Of a DNA stretch of 64,000 bases, positions 54,282 through 63,711 are shown in pieces. A program made the position numbers and the translations under genes. The notes under the pieces are model-generated. The model saw nothing but the letters and a program-made list of their open reading frames with translations, ran no database searches and was not told where the DNA came from. Positions within the stretch are counted from its first letter, which is position 1. Each line of letters starts with the position of its first letter. Source of the DNA: Flavobacterium jumunjinense (GTDB lineage Bacteria; Bacteroidota; Bacteroidia; Flavobacteriales; Flavobacteriaceae); assembly GCF_021650975.2 (NCBI RefSeq), contig NZ_CP091285.1, positions 310,001 through 374,000 on the forward strand. Reading direction: 5' to 3'.

Positions 54282-55142
54282 ATGTCAAAAAGACAAAAAG
54301 TAATATCAAGTAACTCAATACCAAGATCCATTTTATTCATAGCAAGTACGCTACAAATAGTTTCAACTACACTCACTGTAAAATTCGCAAAGAAGCTATT
54401 TACAAAACCTATAAAATACAAGGTGCCAAAAAGAGAATTTGAAATGAATATGAATTCTAAACAAGAATTGATTCACATATCTTCTATCAACAAAAAGATA
54501 ATGACATATAATTATGGCAAGTATTCAAAAAAAGTACTACTTGTACATGGTTGGTCCGGAAGAGGTACACAATTAGTTAAAATAGCTGACAAAATGTTAG
54601 AATTAGGTTATTCTACAATAAGCTTTGACGCACCCGCTCACGGAAAATCGCCAGGCAACTCAACATTAATGCTTGAGTTCATTGAAAGTATATTAACATT
54701 AGAAAAATTACATGGACCTTTTGAATATGCAATTGGACATTCTCTAGGTAGCATGTCAATATTAAATGCAATTAAAAACGGCTTAGATGTAAAAAAAGCA
54801 GTATTAATTGGAAGTGGAGATAGCGTTAATGACATTCTATTAGATTTCGTTTCTAAACTAGGGTTAAAACCAACAATTGCAATAAAAATGAGAGAATCTT
54901 TTGAAAAGGATTTTGATGATTCCATGGAAAGTTATTCCTCTTATGTTGCTGCAAAAAACATAAAGACACCAACATTACTCATTCATGACAAAAACGATGA
55001 TGATGTTCCCTATACAGCATCTGAAAATATTCATAAAAACTTAGAAAACAGCTCCATATTTTTAACAAAGAAACTGGGTCATAGAAAAATATTAGGTGAT
55101 GAAAAGGTAATTAATCAGATTGAAAAATTTCTTACTAACTAA
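54282..55142 (+). CDS. Alpha/beta hydrolase
   Basis: 286 residues. The oxyanion loop LLVHGWSGRGTQ, the nucleophile elbow GHSLGS, the acid in LIHDKNDDDVPY and the His in KKLGHRKILGD form a full catalytic triad. A hydrophobic stretch near the start (ILFIASTLQIVSTTLTVKF) may anchor it in the inner membrane. The substrate is unknown. The gene is convergent with the chalcone-isomerase-like pair across a perfect palindrome that begins at its stop codon. Confidence 0.86.
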   Translation: MSKRQKVISSNSIPRSILFIASTLQIVSTTLTVKFAKKLFTKPIKYKVPKREFEMNMNSKQELIHISSINKKIMTYNYGKYSKKVLLVHGWSGRGTQLVKIADKMLELGYSTISFDAPAHGKSPGNSTLMLEFIESILTLEKLHGPFEYAIGHSLGSMSILNAIKNGLDVKKAVLIGSGDSVNDILLDFVSKLGLKPTIAIKMRESFEKDFDDSMESYSSYVAAKNIKTPTLLIHDKNDDDVPYTASENIHKNLENSSIFLTKKLGHRKILGDEKVINQIEKFLTN

Positions 55143-55192
55143 ATAAAAAGCAAATAGGCGTTTCAATTGAAACGCCTATTTGCTTTTTATTT
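55141..55192. terminator. 52-bp perfect palindrome, bidirectional terminator
   Basis: Bases 55141-55192 read the same on both strands, with no unpaired loop in the written sequence (centre AATT at 55165-55168). The arms hold AAAAAGCAAATAGGCGTTTC, so each strand ends in a U-run. It starts within the hydrolase TAA stop (55140-55142) and serves the convergent genes on both sides. Confidence 0.85.
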
Positions 55193-55210
55193 TATGAAAA
55201 ATATAATCAA

Positions 55211-55777
55211 CTACTTCCCTAACATACTATTTTTTAAATCTTTGTCTGCAGGTTTTCCAGACAGCCAAATACCAAACAAAGCTTTTTTAAAGTCAGCTCC
55301 ATCAATTGTTCCTTTTTTAGTACCATTTTTATATACTACAACTCCAGATCCAGGAACATTTGCAATTATAAATGAATCTCCTTTATTAAATTCATCTTTA
55401 AAAAACGATTTAAATTGATCAATTTTAGTTTTCAAAGCATCCGTTTTTCCACCTGTAGCATTTTGAAATCCTTCATCAACTGCACTTATCATTTTTTCTG
55501 AAGTAATCATTCCTGAAACAATATCCAATTTAATTACTGCAGCATCATTACTATTTATAATTTCACTTGCGTTTGAGCTTTTTTTAGGAAGATATAGAGA
55601 ACCAACATATAAATCGATCCAAAATTTCTCTCTAATTCCAGCACCATTCAATGTCAAATTCTTTCCTTCAACAGTTATATTTTCATCAAGTTTAACACCT
55701 GAAACTGTTTTTTGAGCTTGTAAAGATGTCATTGTTGTCATTACAACAATTAAAAATGTAAAAATTCTTTTTTTCAT
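55211..55777 (-). CDS. Chalcone-isomerase-fold exported protein (paralogue 1)
   Basis: 188 residues with a signal peptide ending SLQAQK. The blocks NGAGIREKFWIDLYVGSLYLP and KMISAVDEGFQNATGG match the chalcone isomerase-like family, whose bacterial members are mostly not known to act on flavonoids. It is 45 bases downstream of a paralogue with about half of its residues the same by eye. A lipid or small-molecule binding role is possible. Same direction, likely one operon. Confidence 0.85.
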   Translation of the reverse strand: MKKRIFTFLIVVMTTMTSLQAQKTVSGVKLDENITVEGKNLTLNGAGIREKFWIDLYVGSLYLPKKSSNASEIINSNDAAVIKLDIVSGMITSEKMISAVDEGFQNATGGKTDALKTKIDQFKSFFKDEFNKGDSFIIANVPGSGVVVYKNGTKKGTIDGADFKKALFGIWLSGKPADKDLKNSMLGK

Positions 55778-55822
55778 GTTTGTGATTAATTATTAATTCA
55801 AATAAACATTAGTAACTTATCC

Positions 55823-56386
55823 CTAGTTGTCTAACATTGCTCTTTTTAATTTTTCGTCAGCTGGCTTAATGCACAACCAAACTCCGAATAATGCTTTCTT
55901 AAAATCCATTCCTTCAATTGTACCTTTTTTTACACCATTCTTAAAAACTGTAATACCAATTTTAGGATTAAAGACAATCATAAACTCATCTTTTTCTTTA
56001 AGATCATCTCTAAAAACCGTTAGGAATTTATCAATTTTAGTTTTTATTGAAGTTATGTTTCCATTTGTTGCATTCACAAAGCCTTCTTCCATTAATTCTA
56101 TCATTTTATCTGTAGAAACTAAACTAGAAACGATATTTATCTTAATAATTGCTGGTTCACTACTGTTTATTATTTCATCAGCATTTGTACTTTTACTTGG
56201 AAGATATAATGAGGCAACATATAAATCAATCCACATCTTTTCTTTAACACCTGCTCCGTTTAAAACAAGTTTATTTCCATCAAAAGAAAGAGTCTCATAT
56301 ACACTTACACCAGACACCTTATTTTGAGCGGTTGTCATGTTTATTTGTAAGATCAGAAATGTTAATAGTAGGTAAAGTTTTTTCAT
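55823..56386 (-). CDS. Chalcone-isomerase-fold exported protein (paralogue 2)
   Basis: 187 residues with a signal peptide ending TTAQNK. It carries GVSVYETLSFDGNKLVLNGAGVKEKMWIDLYVASLYLP, then the same GTIEGMDFKKALFGVWL block as its partner. It is the upstream member of a tandem duplication. The gene upstream is the YihY-type membrane protein in the same direction, 25 bases away, so these may share a transcript. Confidence 0.85.
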   Translation of the reverse strand: MKKLYLLLTFLILQINMTTAQNKVSGVSVYETLSFDGNKLVLNGAGVKEKMWIDLYVASLYLPSKSTNADEIINSSEPAIIKINIVSSLVSTDKMIELMEEGFVNATNGNITSIKTKIDKFLTVFRDDLKEKDEFMIVFNPKIGITVFKNGVKKGTIEGMDFKKALFGVWLCIKPADEKLKRAMLDN

Positions 56387-56411
56387 AATTTTAAAATATT
56401 GTAATTTTTTG

Positions 56412-57338
56412 TTAAATATATAAATTTTTTCTTTTCAATTTGTTAATTGCAGCATTTAATTCGAATCCTAATAAAAGAACCATACAATTAATCCATATGT
56501 AGAACATTAAAACAAGAAGCGTGCCAATTGATCCATACAATTCGTTATATCTTGCAAATTTCTCCACATAAATACCAAATATATAAGAAGTTAGCACTAT
56601 TAGAAGCGTTGTAAAAACTGCTCCATAACTTATAAATGGGACATTTTTGGTTTCACTTGCACCAAATTTATATAAAATTGACGTCGTTATAAGTATCATT
56701 AAAACAACGAACAAATACCTTCCCCATTCAATTAAATAGACATCATTACTTATAAATCCTTGACTTTTAATCTTCTGTATCAATACTTCAAAAATAACAA
56801 TCGAGGCAACAGTTATAATTAAAATCAAAGATAAAGTTAATGAAATTGCTAAAGCTACGAAATATTGTTTAAAAAAATTTCTAGTTATTGTAATATGCTC
56901 TGACATTTCAAAACCACCTAAAATAGCATTAACACCATTTGTCATCAAGAAAATAGACAAAATAAAACCTGATGAAAGGAGACTTTTATAACTCGTATTC
57001 ATGATGTCTTTTAGAATGAGTTCAATTGCTTCATATGTATTTGGAGGCACACCTTTTTCTACAAAAAACAAGAAATCATTTTGAAAATTTTCAATTGGAA
57101 TATAAGGAATTAAATTTAAAATAAACAATGCAAAAGGAAATAATGCCATAAAAAAACTAAATGCAACTGCACTTGCCCTATATGAAAAAGCACCTTTTAC
57201 AATTCCTAAAAAATACAATTCAACAATATCATACAGACTTAAACCTTCTGATGACATGAATGTAATTTTCTTAGCAAAAGCAACTAATTGTTTTACTATT
57301 GGAATTTTATTCAACCTCTTTTCTATCGCCTCTGACAT
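56412..57338 (-). CDS. YihY/virulence factor BrkB family membrane protein
   Basis: 308 residues with six membrane spans. Family blocks are YRASAVAFSFFMALFPFALFILNLIPYIP and YGSIGTLLVLMFYIWINCMVLLLGFELNAAI. It was once called RNase BN, which is not supported for the family. The role is not established; transport or envelope function is proposed. Its ATG overlaps the nadC stop codon by one base (TAATG), so it is translationally coupled to nadC. Confidence 0.9.
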   Translation of the reverse strand: MSEAIEKRLNKIPIVKQLVAFAKKITFMSSEGLSLYDIVELYFLGIVKGAFSYRASAVAFSFFMALFPFALFILNLIPYIPIENFQNDFLFFVEKGVPPNTYEAIELILKDIMNTSYKSLLSSGFILSIFLMTNGVNAILGGFEMSEHITITRNFFKQYFVALAISLTLSLILIITVASIVIFEVLIQKIKSQGFISNDVYLIEWGRYLFVVLMILITTSILYKFGASETKNVPFISYGAVFTTLLIVLTSYIFGIYVEKFARYNELYGSIGTLLVLMFYIWINCMVLLLGFELNAAINKLKRKNLYI

Positions 57339-58195
57339 TAAAGTGCTTTTAAGCTTAAATCCATATTATAAACTGAATGGGTCAATGCTCCTGATGATAT
57401 ATAATTCACACCACATTCGGCATATTGTCTAATTGTTTTTTCATTTATATTCCCCGAAGATTCTGTCAAACACTTACTTCCTATTAAAGCAACAGCTTCT
57501 CTTGTCATTTCAAAAGTAAAGTTATCTAATAAAATTCTATAAACACCATCGCTCATCAGAATTTCTTTTACTTCATTCATATCTCTTGCTTCAACAATTA
57601 TTTTTAAATCCCTATTGGTTTCTTTTAAATAATTTTTGGTCTTATTTATTGCTTTTGTAATACCTCCTGCAAAATCTATATGATTGTCTTTCAACATTAT
57701 CATATCATAAAGTGCAAAACGATGATTTTCTCCTCCTCCAATTTTCACAGCCCACTTTTCAGGAGCTCTTAATCCTGGGGTTGTTTTTCTTGTGTCTAAT
57801 ATCTTTGTTGATGTCCCTTCTAACAAATCAACAAAAAACCTAGTTTTAGTTGCAATAGCACTCATTCTTTGCATTGCATTTAAGACTAAACGTTCTGCTT
57901 TTAAAATAGACTGAGAACTTCCTGTTACATGAAAAACTACATCTCCGTATTTTACTTTTTCACCGTCATTGATAAACGTTTCAACATGCATTGAGGCATC
58001 AACATAAGCAAAAACTTGTTTCGCAAATTCAACTCCAGCAATAACCCCATCGTCTTTTACCAATAATTTAGCTTTCCCCATTGCATCACTTGGTATACAA
58101 GCCAAAGAGCTATGATCTCCGTCTCCGACATCTTCTCTTAATGCATTAATTATTATTATCTCTAATTCGTTTTGAAATTGTGCTTCTGAAATCAT
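57338..58195 (-). CDS. nadC: Nicotinate-nucleotide pyrophosphorylase (carboxylating)
   Basis: 285 residues from the ATG at 58195 (MISEAQFQNELEIIIINALREDVGDGDHSS); a longer frame to 58261 has no family match. Signatures are LDTRKTTPGLRAPEKWAVKIGGGENHR and IVEARDMNEV. It makes nicotinate mononucleotide from quinolinate in NAD synthesis. It is directly followed by the coupled YihY gene. No nadA or nadB gene is in this window. Confidence 0.95.
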   Translation of the reverse strand: MISEAQFQNELEIIIINALREDVGDGDHSSLACIPSDAMGKAKLLVKDDGVIAGVEFAKQVFAYVDASMHVETFINDGEKVKYGDVVFHVTGSSQSILKAERLVLNAMQRMSAIATKTRFFVDLLEGTSTKILDTRKTTPGLRAPEKWAVKIGGGENHRFALYDMIMLKDNHIDFAGGITKAINKTKNYLKETNRDLKIIVEARDMNEVKEILMSDGVYRILLDNFTFEMTREAVALIGSKCLTESSGNINEKTIRQYAECGVNYISSGALTHSVYNMDLSLKAL

Positions 58196-58265
58196 TATAT
58201 AAAATTTGAATGCTAAATTATGAATTCGAATTAACAAACTCAATAGTTTTATTAAAAACATAAAA

Positions 58266-58286
58266 AATCCCGCTAGTAGCAGGATT
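58266..58286 (-). terminator. Terminator of the DUF2853 gene
   Basis: A 9-bp stem with one G-U pair on the - strand (58266-58274 with 58278-58286) and a U-run of six. It lies between DUF2853 and nadC. Confidence 0.75.
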
Positions 58287-58297
58287 CAATATGATAA

Positions 58298-58642
58298 TTA
58301 TTTATTGTATACCGACTCTTTTTTAAAATGTTTTGTTAACAAATAATAAAAAACTGCTCTATATTTATGCTTGTTAGATTTCCCATACTGCTCTATTACA
58401 TCTGCGATTGCACTATCAAGTTCTGGCCCATCGTTTAATCCTAACTTTTTAATTAAGAAATTATTTTTAACAGTAGCTAATTCTTTTGGATCTGTTCCTG
58501 AAACTGTTGAAGAATCTGCATTATAAATTGAAGGTCCACAACCAATTGTTACTTTCGTTAACAAATCCATATCTGCGGTTATACCACATTTATCTTTTAA
58601 ATCAGCAGCATACTTTGTAATTAATTCATCTCTTTTACTCAT
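58298..58642 (-). CDS. DUF2853 family protein
   Basis: 114 residues from the ATG at 58642 (MSKRDELITKYAADLKDKCGI). It matches DUF2853, a small alpha-helical family: DLLTKVTIGCGPSIYNADSSTVSG near the middle and KKLGLNDGPELDSAIADVIEQYGKSNKHKYRAVFYYLL near the end. It is soluble. A structure is known for one member but the function is not. It is transcribed with its own terminator. Confidence 0.85.
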   Translation of the reverse strand: MSKRDELITKYAADLKDKCGITADMDLLTKVTIGCGPSIYNADSSTVSGTDPKELATVKNNFLIKKLGLNDGPELDSAIADVIEQYGKSNKHKYRAVFYYLLTKHFKKESVYNK

Positions 58643-58722
58643 AATCATGTTGTTTTTAAATGTTAAAAATAATTTGTTTTATAGTCTAATAAAACGCATT
58701 AAGTCCTTATAAAATTATAATT

Positions 58723-60393
58723 TTATTTTAAATTTTTAAAATATTCTAGCAAAATTTTATTATTTAATTTCTCAGGTGTTGTTATTTCTAACAAATTCGG
58801 TTTAGTATTATCTGTAAAAAAAGTTTTCAATTGCGTTTCTAACTCTAAAGATGTTTTAACATTCTGATAATTAAACCCAAACATTTCTGCTAGTTTAATT
58901 GCAGTCAAATTATGCGAAGTTTCAAAAAATTGATTAAATGTTCTTTCTTCTTTATGACCTGGTAAAATCCTAAAAATACCACCTCCACTATTATTTATCA
59001 AAATTATCTTGAAATTTTTAGGTATGTATTGATTCCAAAGCGCATTACTATCATAAAAAAAGCTAATATCTCCCGTAATTAAAACAGTTGGCTTATTAAT
59101 TGCACAAGCAGCTCCAATTGCTGTTGAAGTACTACCATCTATTCCACTCGTTCCTCTATTGCAAAACACCTCTATCGTTTCATCTAACTTTAAAAGCTGC
59201 AAATATCGAACAGCAGAACTATTACTTATTTGCAATTGACTATTCTTAGGTAAATTTTCAACAACAAGATCAAATGCCTTAAAATCAGAAAAAGGTATAT
59301 TGCCTAAATAATCATCTGATTTAATCTTTCTTTCTGCTACAATTTGAAGCATTCTCTTTTTATAATTACTAAAATCTTCATTCTTTACAGAAATTAATAA
59401 TTTTAAAAATGACGCTACATCTGTTTCAAAATGTTTTGTAAGACATCCATAAGTATCATAAGCTCTTAAGTTATCAACATGCCAATGTTCATTTGGTTGA
59501 TATTTCCTCAAAAAAGCTTTAATTCTTTTCGAAACGACCATTCCTCCAAAGGTTAACAAAATATCAGGTTGAAAAAACTTAAAATCTTCTTCATCAAAAG
59601 GAGTAATTATAGTGTCGATATTAGAAACAAATGTTTCATGATGAAGATTCGATGTTTTCTCTGTCATTACAATAACATTTGGGTCGCTTGCCAAACTATT
59701 TAAAATTGATTGTTCAATTCTACTTGGTTTACTTTCTCCTACTAAAATTAACTTTTTATGACTAGTATTCCATCTTGAAATAAACTCTTGATTCAGAACA
59801 AATTCATTTTCTTTTTCATTACAAAAATCAACCAATTTTGGATTTATTGACAAATCCGTAACCACCTCATACAAAGGTTCTTCGAAAGGAATATTTATAT
59901 GAACTGGCCCGTGATTTACACTTGCTAAATGCAACGCATACTGAATTGAAAGATCATTTTTCTCTGACGCTTCTTCAGTTAAATTTGCGCTATTCAAAAT
60001 ATGGTTTGAAAAGACATTTTCTTGACGAATAGTTTGTCCATCGCCAATATCAATTTTATCATGCGGCCTATCTGCACTAATTACAACTAAAGGAATTCGA
60101 CTATAGAACGCCTCGGCAACAGCAGGATAATAGTTTAAAACAGCCGAACCAGAAGTACAAACAACTGCAACTGGCTCCTCTATTTGTTGTGCAATTCCTA
60201 AAGCAAAAAAAGCAGCACATCTCTCATCAACAATACTATAACATTCAAAGAAAGAATCATTAACAAATCCAATCGTTAATGGTGCATTTCTAGATCCAGG
60301 AGAAATAACAATATGTTTTAATCCTTTAGCTTTACAAATGGTTAATAGGCTTTGTGCTAATGGAATTTTTGGGTATTTAATTTGTTCTATCAA
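58723..60393 (-). CDS. menD: MenD, 2-succinyl-5-enolpyruvyl-6-hydroxy-3-cyclohexene-1-carboxylate synthase (TTG start)
   Basis: 556 residues. ThDP enzyme with the catalytic-Glu region VDERCAAFFALGIAQ, KHIVISPGSRNAPLTIGF, and the ThDP/Mg motif ITGDISFFYDSNALWN ending at the INNSGGGIFRILPG block. It joins isochorismate and 2-oxoglutarate in menaquinone synthesis. It starts at TTG 60393: no ATG precedes the conserved block and a stop lies four codons upstream. It is the only men gene in the window. Confidence 0.93.
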   Translation of the reverse strand: MIEQIKYPKIPLAQSLLTICKAKGLKHIVISPGSRNAPLTIGFVNDSFFECYSIVDERCAAFFALGIAQQIEEPVAVVCTSGSAVLNYYPAVAEAFYSRIPLVVISADRPHDKIDIGDGQTIRQENVFSNHILNSANLTEEASEKNDLSIQYALHLASVNHGPVHINIPFEEPLYEVVTDLSINPKLVDFCNEKENEFVLNQEFISRWNTSHKKLILVGESKPSRIEQSILNSLASDPNVIVMTEKTSNLHHETFVSNIDTIITPFDEEDFKFFQPDILLTFGGMVVSKRIKAFLRKYQPNEHWHVDNLRAYDTYGCLTKHFETDVASFLKLLISVKNEDFSNYKKRMLQIVAERKIKSDDYLGNIPFSDFKAFDLVVENLPKNSQLQISNSSAVRYLQLLKLDETIEVFCNRGTSGIDGSTSTAIGAACAINKPTVLITGDISFFYDSNALWNQYIPKNFKIILINNSGGGIFRILPGHKEERTFNQFFETSHNLTAIKLAEMFGFNYQNVKTSLELETQLKTFFTDNTKPNLLEITTPEKLNNKILLEYFKNLK

Positions 60394-60499
60394 TTTTATA
60401 TTTTAAAATATTCAAAAAAACTGAATGTATATTTAATTGCAAAGTTATAAAGTTGAAAAGGTTTTTTATACTTTTGTTTGAAAATAAATACTTTTTACA

Positions 60500-61000
60500 A
60501 TGTCAATCTTCATTAGACCTTATACTTCTTCCGATTGTGAAGCCATTTTAGACATTATAAACTTCAATATACTAAATTCTACAGCTTTATACGATTACAA
60601 AGCGCGAACATTATCGCAACAAATAGCTATTTTTGAAGACAAATTAGAGAAAAATTTCCCTATAATTGTTGCTGAGCAAGACAATAAAGTTGTTGGTTTT
60701 GGATATTATAGTGAATTTCGTTTTAGAGAAGCATATAAATTCACTGTTGAGCATTCGGTATACGTTACACACAAAGAGCATGGAAAAGGCATTGGTAACC
60801 TTTTACTTTCCGAATTAATAACTTTAGCTAAAAAACAAGAACTTCACACTATGATAGCTGTAATTGATTCTGAAAACCAAAATAGCGTGAAGTTTCATGA
60901 AAAATATGGTTTTGAAACCGTTGGAGTAATTAAAGAATCTGGCTATAAGTTTGACAAATGGCTAAACTCTGTAATTATGCAATTATTTTTAAAACCTTAA
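60500..61000 (+). CDS. GNAT-family N-acetyltransferase
   Basis: 166 residues. Acetyl-CoA binding motif A is HKEHGKGIGNLLLSELI, and NQNSVKFHEKYGFETVGVI is the usual late block. The opening IFIRPYTSSDCEAILDIINFNILNSTALYDY resembles the phosphinothricin/methionine sulfoximine acetyltransferase group. The substrate is likely a small amine or amino acid analogue. Divergent from menD and convergent with a glutathione peroxidase gene (2-base gap). Confidence 0.88.
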   Translation: MSIFIRPYTSSDCEAILDIINFNILNSTALYDYKARTLSQQIAIFEDKLEKNFPIIVAEQDNKVVGFGYYSEFRFREAYKFTVEHSVYVTHKEHGKGIGNLLLSELITLAKKQELHTMIAVIDSENQNSVKFHEKYGFETVGVIKESGYKFDKWLNSVIMQLFLKP

Positions 61001-61002
61001 TA

Positions 61003-61590
61003 TTATTTACCTTCAATCCAATTAACAATTGAAGCATCAGTTGGTAAAGTTGTTGGAGCTATTACTTTTTCTAATATTCCATTTTCATTAATTAGATATT
61101 TTTGAAAATTCCACTTTACCTCACTATCTTCAACACCGTTTTTAGACTTTTGAGTTAGATATTGATAAATGACATGCATATCGTCACCTTTTACAGAAAT
61201 CTTACTCATCATAGGAAAACTTACACCATAATTACGTTCACAAAAAGTTGCAATTTCGCTTTCTGTACCTGGTTCTTGTGCTCCAAAGTTGTTTGCAGGA
61301 AAGCCAACAATTACAAAATCACTATCCTTATACTTTTCATACAAAGCTTGCAATTCTTTATATTGTGGTGTTAATCCACATTTAGAAGCCGTATTCACTA
61401 TCATTACCTTCTTCCCTTTCAAAGTAGAGAAATCGAACTCATTCCCTTCAATATCTTCCACTTTAAAATGATATAAACTTTCTTTCATTTTCATTTCCTT
61501 TTTATTCTCCACGTTTAACTTTTTAGATTGCGCTTGAAAGCTCTGACTCGCAAAAAAAACTAAAGCACAAGCAATAATACTTTTTTTCAT
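61003..61590 (-). CDS. Glutathione peroxidase family (Cys-type), exported
   Basis: 195 residues from the ATG at 61590; a longer frame has no match. A signal peptide (KSIIACALVFFASQSFQAQ) precedes the fold. The active site is Cys, not selenocysteine (VNTASKCGLTPQYKELQALY), with the Gln in GFPANNFGAQEPGTE and Trp in VKWNFQKYLI. Such enzymes usually take electrons from thioredoxin. It should detoxify peroxides in the periplasm. Confidence 0.9.
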   Translation of the reverse strand: MKKSIIACALVFFASQSFQAQSKKLNVENKKEMKMKESLYHFKVEDIEGNEFDFSTLKGKKVMIVNTASKCGLTPQYKELQALYEKYKDSDFVIVGFPANNFGAQEPGTESEIATFCERNYGVSFPMMSKISVKGDDMHVIYQYLTQKSKNGVEDSEVKWNFQKYLINENGILEKVIAPTTLPTDASIVNWIEGK

Positions 61591-61693
61591 TTTTTTTATT
61601 TCAAATTTAGTTTTAATTCTACTAAAAACACCTAAACAAATCATAAATCTAAATTAAATTTGTACATTAGAAAATCCAAACAAACTTAATACT

Positions 61694-62095
61694 ATGTTTT
61701 TTTTTAGAACAGTCATCTCCTTTTTACAAGATGATGAATACAGAGATTTATTAATCACCACATTTATGATACTTTTAATTGGAACATTAACGTATCATTA
61801 TTTAGAAGGGTGGGGAATTATTGACTCATTATACTTTTCTGTTGTTACATTGACAACCATAGGTTACGGTGATTTTACCCCAAAAACTGATGCAGGAAAA
61901 CTTTTTACTGTTTTATATATAATTGTAGGTATTGGTATGATTCTTAGCTTCATAAACACTATCCAACATCATTATACCTATATGAAATATAGAGAAAAGA
62001 AAGAAATTTTAAAAACAAGAAACTTAAAAAAAATAGCTGAAAAGAAAGAGCATCAGCAACATTTAGATTCTAAAAACAATAATTTTAAAAACTAA
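61694..62095 (+). CDS. Two-transmembrane potassium channel subunit
   Basis: 133 residues. Two spans enclose a pore loop with the selectivity filter TLTTIGYGDFTP. The first span is TTFMILLIGTLTYHYLEGW and the second LFTVLYIIVGIGMILSFI. The C-terminal 40 residues are basic and helical. There is no RCK domain. It should form a tetrameric K+ channel in the inner membrane. Confidence 0.9.
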   Translation: MFFFRTVISFLQDDEYRDLLITTFMILLIGTLTYHYLEGWGIIDSLYFSVVTLTTIGYGDFTPKTDAGKLFTVLYIIVGIGMILSFINTIQHHYTYMKYREKKEILKTRNLKKIAEKKEHQQHLDSKNNNFKN

Positions 62096-62174
62096 ATACA
62101 TTAAGTGTTCTATAACTAACAGTCTTTTTTTTATGAAGACATTAATTTTGCTTTATAACAAAAACATTAGTATT

Positions 62175-62633
62175 ATGAAGCATTTATTTTTATTCATACA
62201 CTTTATTACAATTATTGGATTTTCTCAAACCACAGAGAGTAGAATTAAGAACTTCAATCTTGAAAAAGACTTAGGCATTCAAGGCTATGATCCCGTTGCC
62301 TATTTTACAACAAACAAAGCCGTTAAAGGAAAACCCGAATTTCAACACAATCATAACGGCATAATTTATTATTTCTCATCAAATAACAACAAGGCACTTT
62401 TCATAAAGTCTCCATCAAAATACGAACCTCAATATGGTGGTTGGTGTGCTTACGCAATTGGTAAAACTAGCGAAAAAGTAAAAATAAATCCAACTACTTT
62501 CAAAATCATTAATAACAAGCTTTATCTTTTTTACAATGCTTATTTAACCAATACATTAAAACTTTGGAACAAGAATGAATCGATACTTAAAGCAAATGCA
62601 GATATTAATTGGAATCACTTAATTAAAGAATAA
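62175..62633 (+). CDS. Exported YHS-domain protein
   Basis: 152 residues from the ATG at 62175, which begins a clean signal peptide (HLFLFIHFITIIGFSQT); an upstream ATG at 62133 would spoil it. The YHS domain is IQGYDPVAYFTTNKAVKGKPEFQHNHNGIIYYFSS, then KYEPQYGGWCAYAIGK with one Cys. The domain is thought to bind metal. It may act in periplasmic metal handling. The role is not known. Confidence 0.85.
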   Translation: MKHLFLFIHFITIIGFSQTTESRIKNFNLEKDLGIQGYDPVAYFTTNKAVKGKPEFQHNHNGIIYYFSSNNNKALFIKSPSKYEPQYGGWCAYAIGKTSEKVKINPTTFKIINNKLYLFYNAYLTNTLKLWNKNESILKANADINWNHLIKE

Positions 62634-62686
62634 AGTGAAAAATTGTTTTAAAGATCAGTTATTCCCCTAAAAAAGACTTTTACTAT

Positions 62687-62708
62687 AATCCTGAATCAAT
62701 TCAGGATT
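62687..62708 (+). terminator. Terminator of the YHS gene
   Basis: A 9-bp perfect stem (AATCCTGAA with TTCAGGATT) has a TCAA loop and a run of nine or more T. It has the same TCAA loop as the terminator at 13908-13929. Confidence 0.85.
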
Positions 62709-62739
62709 TTTTTTTATTTTTACAAAAAACAAATTCATT

Positions 62740-63711
62740 ATGCGATTTTTCTTAGCAATTGCTTCATTTACCATTTTCTCTTCTTGTATTGCTCAAAAAG
62801 AAACAACAACATCTAAAAAAAGCACTTCAATTAAAGAGCTTACTTTTTCAACTCCAGAAAGTGTATCAAAAACATTATCTTACCTTGCTTCTGACGAATT
62901 AGAAGGAAGAGACACAGGTAGTGAAGGAATAGAAAAAGCAAGTATTTTTTTAGAAAACATATTAAAAGAAAACAGTGTAAATCCCTACTTTAAAACCTAT
63001 AGAGACACACTTTCAAATTATAACAAAACTTCCTATAATATTGTTGGTTATATTGAAGGTTCTGATCCGAAATTAAAAAATGAATTTGTAATTATTGGAG
63101 CACATTACGATCATATTGGAAAAATAAGCGCTGTTAACGGAGATGATATTGGTAATGGTGCCAATGATAATGCATCTGGATCTACAGCTGTAACAGAAGT
63201 TGTGAAATATTTTGCCAAAGCCAAAAATAACAAAAGAAGTTTATTGTTTGTGTTTTTCTCTGCGGAAGAAAAAGGATTATTAGGTTCTAAACATTTAGCT
63301 CAAAAATTAAAAAAACAAAACATGGATTTATATTTCATGTTTAATTTCGAAATGATTGGTGTTCCAATGGTTAGGAAAGACATGTTACTCTATTTAACTG
63401 GCTTTGGAAAAACCAATATGGCACAAACCATGAATGAATATGCAGGCGAAAAACTAATTGGTTATATTCCAGCAGAAACACAATATCAATTATTTAGAGC
63501 TTCTGATAATTATCCGTTTTTTACTGAATTTGATGTTCCTGCACAAACTGTCTCTACTTTTGATTTTGAAAATTTTGAATTTTATCATCAACCAGATGAT
63601 GAATTTGAATTAATGGATCCTACTCACATGGCAAATGTGGTAAACAAAATGATTCCTGTATTAGAAAAAATGATTAACTCACCAACAAAAGAGATTCAAA
63701 TAAAAAAATAA
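62740..63711 (+). CDS. M28-family aminopeptidase lipoprotein
   Basis: 323 residues. The signal RFFLAIASFTIFSSCIAQ carries a lipobox with Cys at 16. The zinc site is complete: GAHYDHIG (first His present), GANDNASGS with the bridging Asp, and FSAEEKGLLGS with the Glu pair. It should be a surface or periplasmic aminopeptidase. It differs from the M28 at 30.9 kb, which lacks the first His. Its TAA overlaps the ATG of the next gene. Confidence 0.92.
   Translation: MRFFLAIASFTIFSSCIAQKETTTSKKSTSIKELTFSTPESVSKTLSYLASDELEGRDTGSEGIEKASIFLENILKENSVNPYFKTYRDTLSNYNKTSYNIVGYIEGSDPKLKNEFVIIGAHYDHIGKISAVNGDDIGNGANDNASGSTAVTEVVKYFAKAKNNKRSLLFVFFSAEEKGLLGSKHLAQKLKKQNMDLYFMFNFEMIGVPMVRKDMLLYLTGFGKTNMAQTMNEYAGEKLIGYIPAETQYQLFRASDNYPFFTEFDVPAQTVSTFDFENFEFYHQPDDEFELMDPTHMANVVNKMIPVLEKMINSPTKEIQIKK

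Noticed and set aside
60500..61000. GNAT as the microviridin-type acetyltransferase
   Set aside because: It is about 40 kb from the graspetide genes and looks like a small-molecule acetyltransferase; no link is supported.
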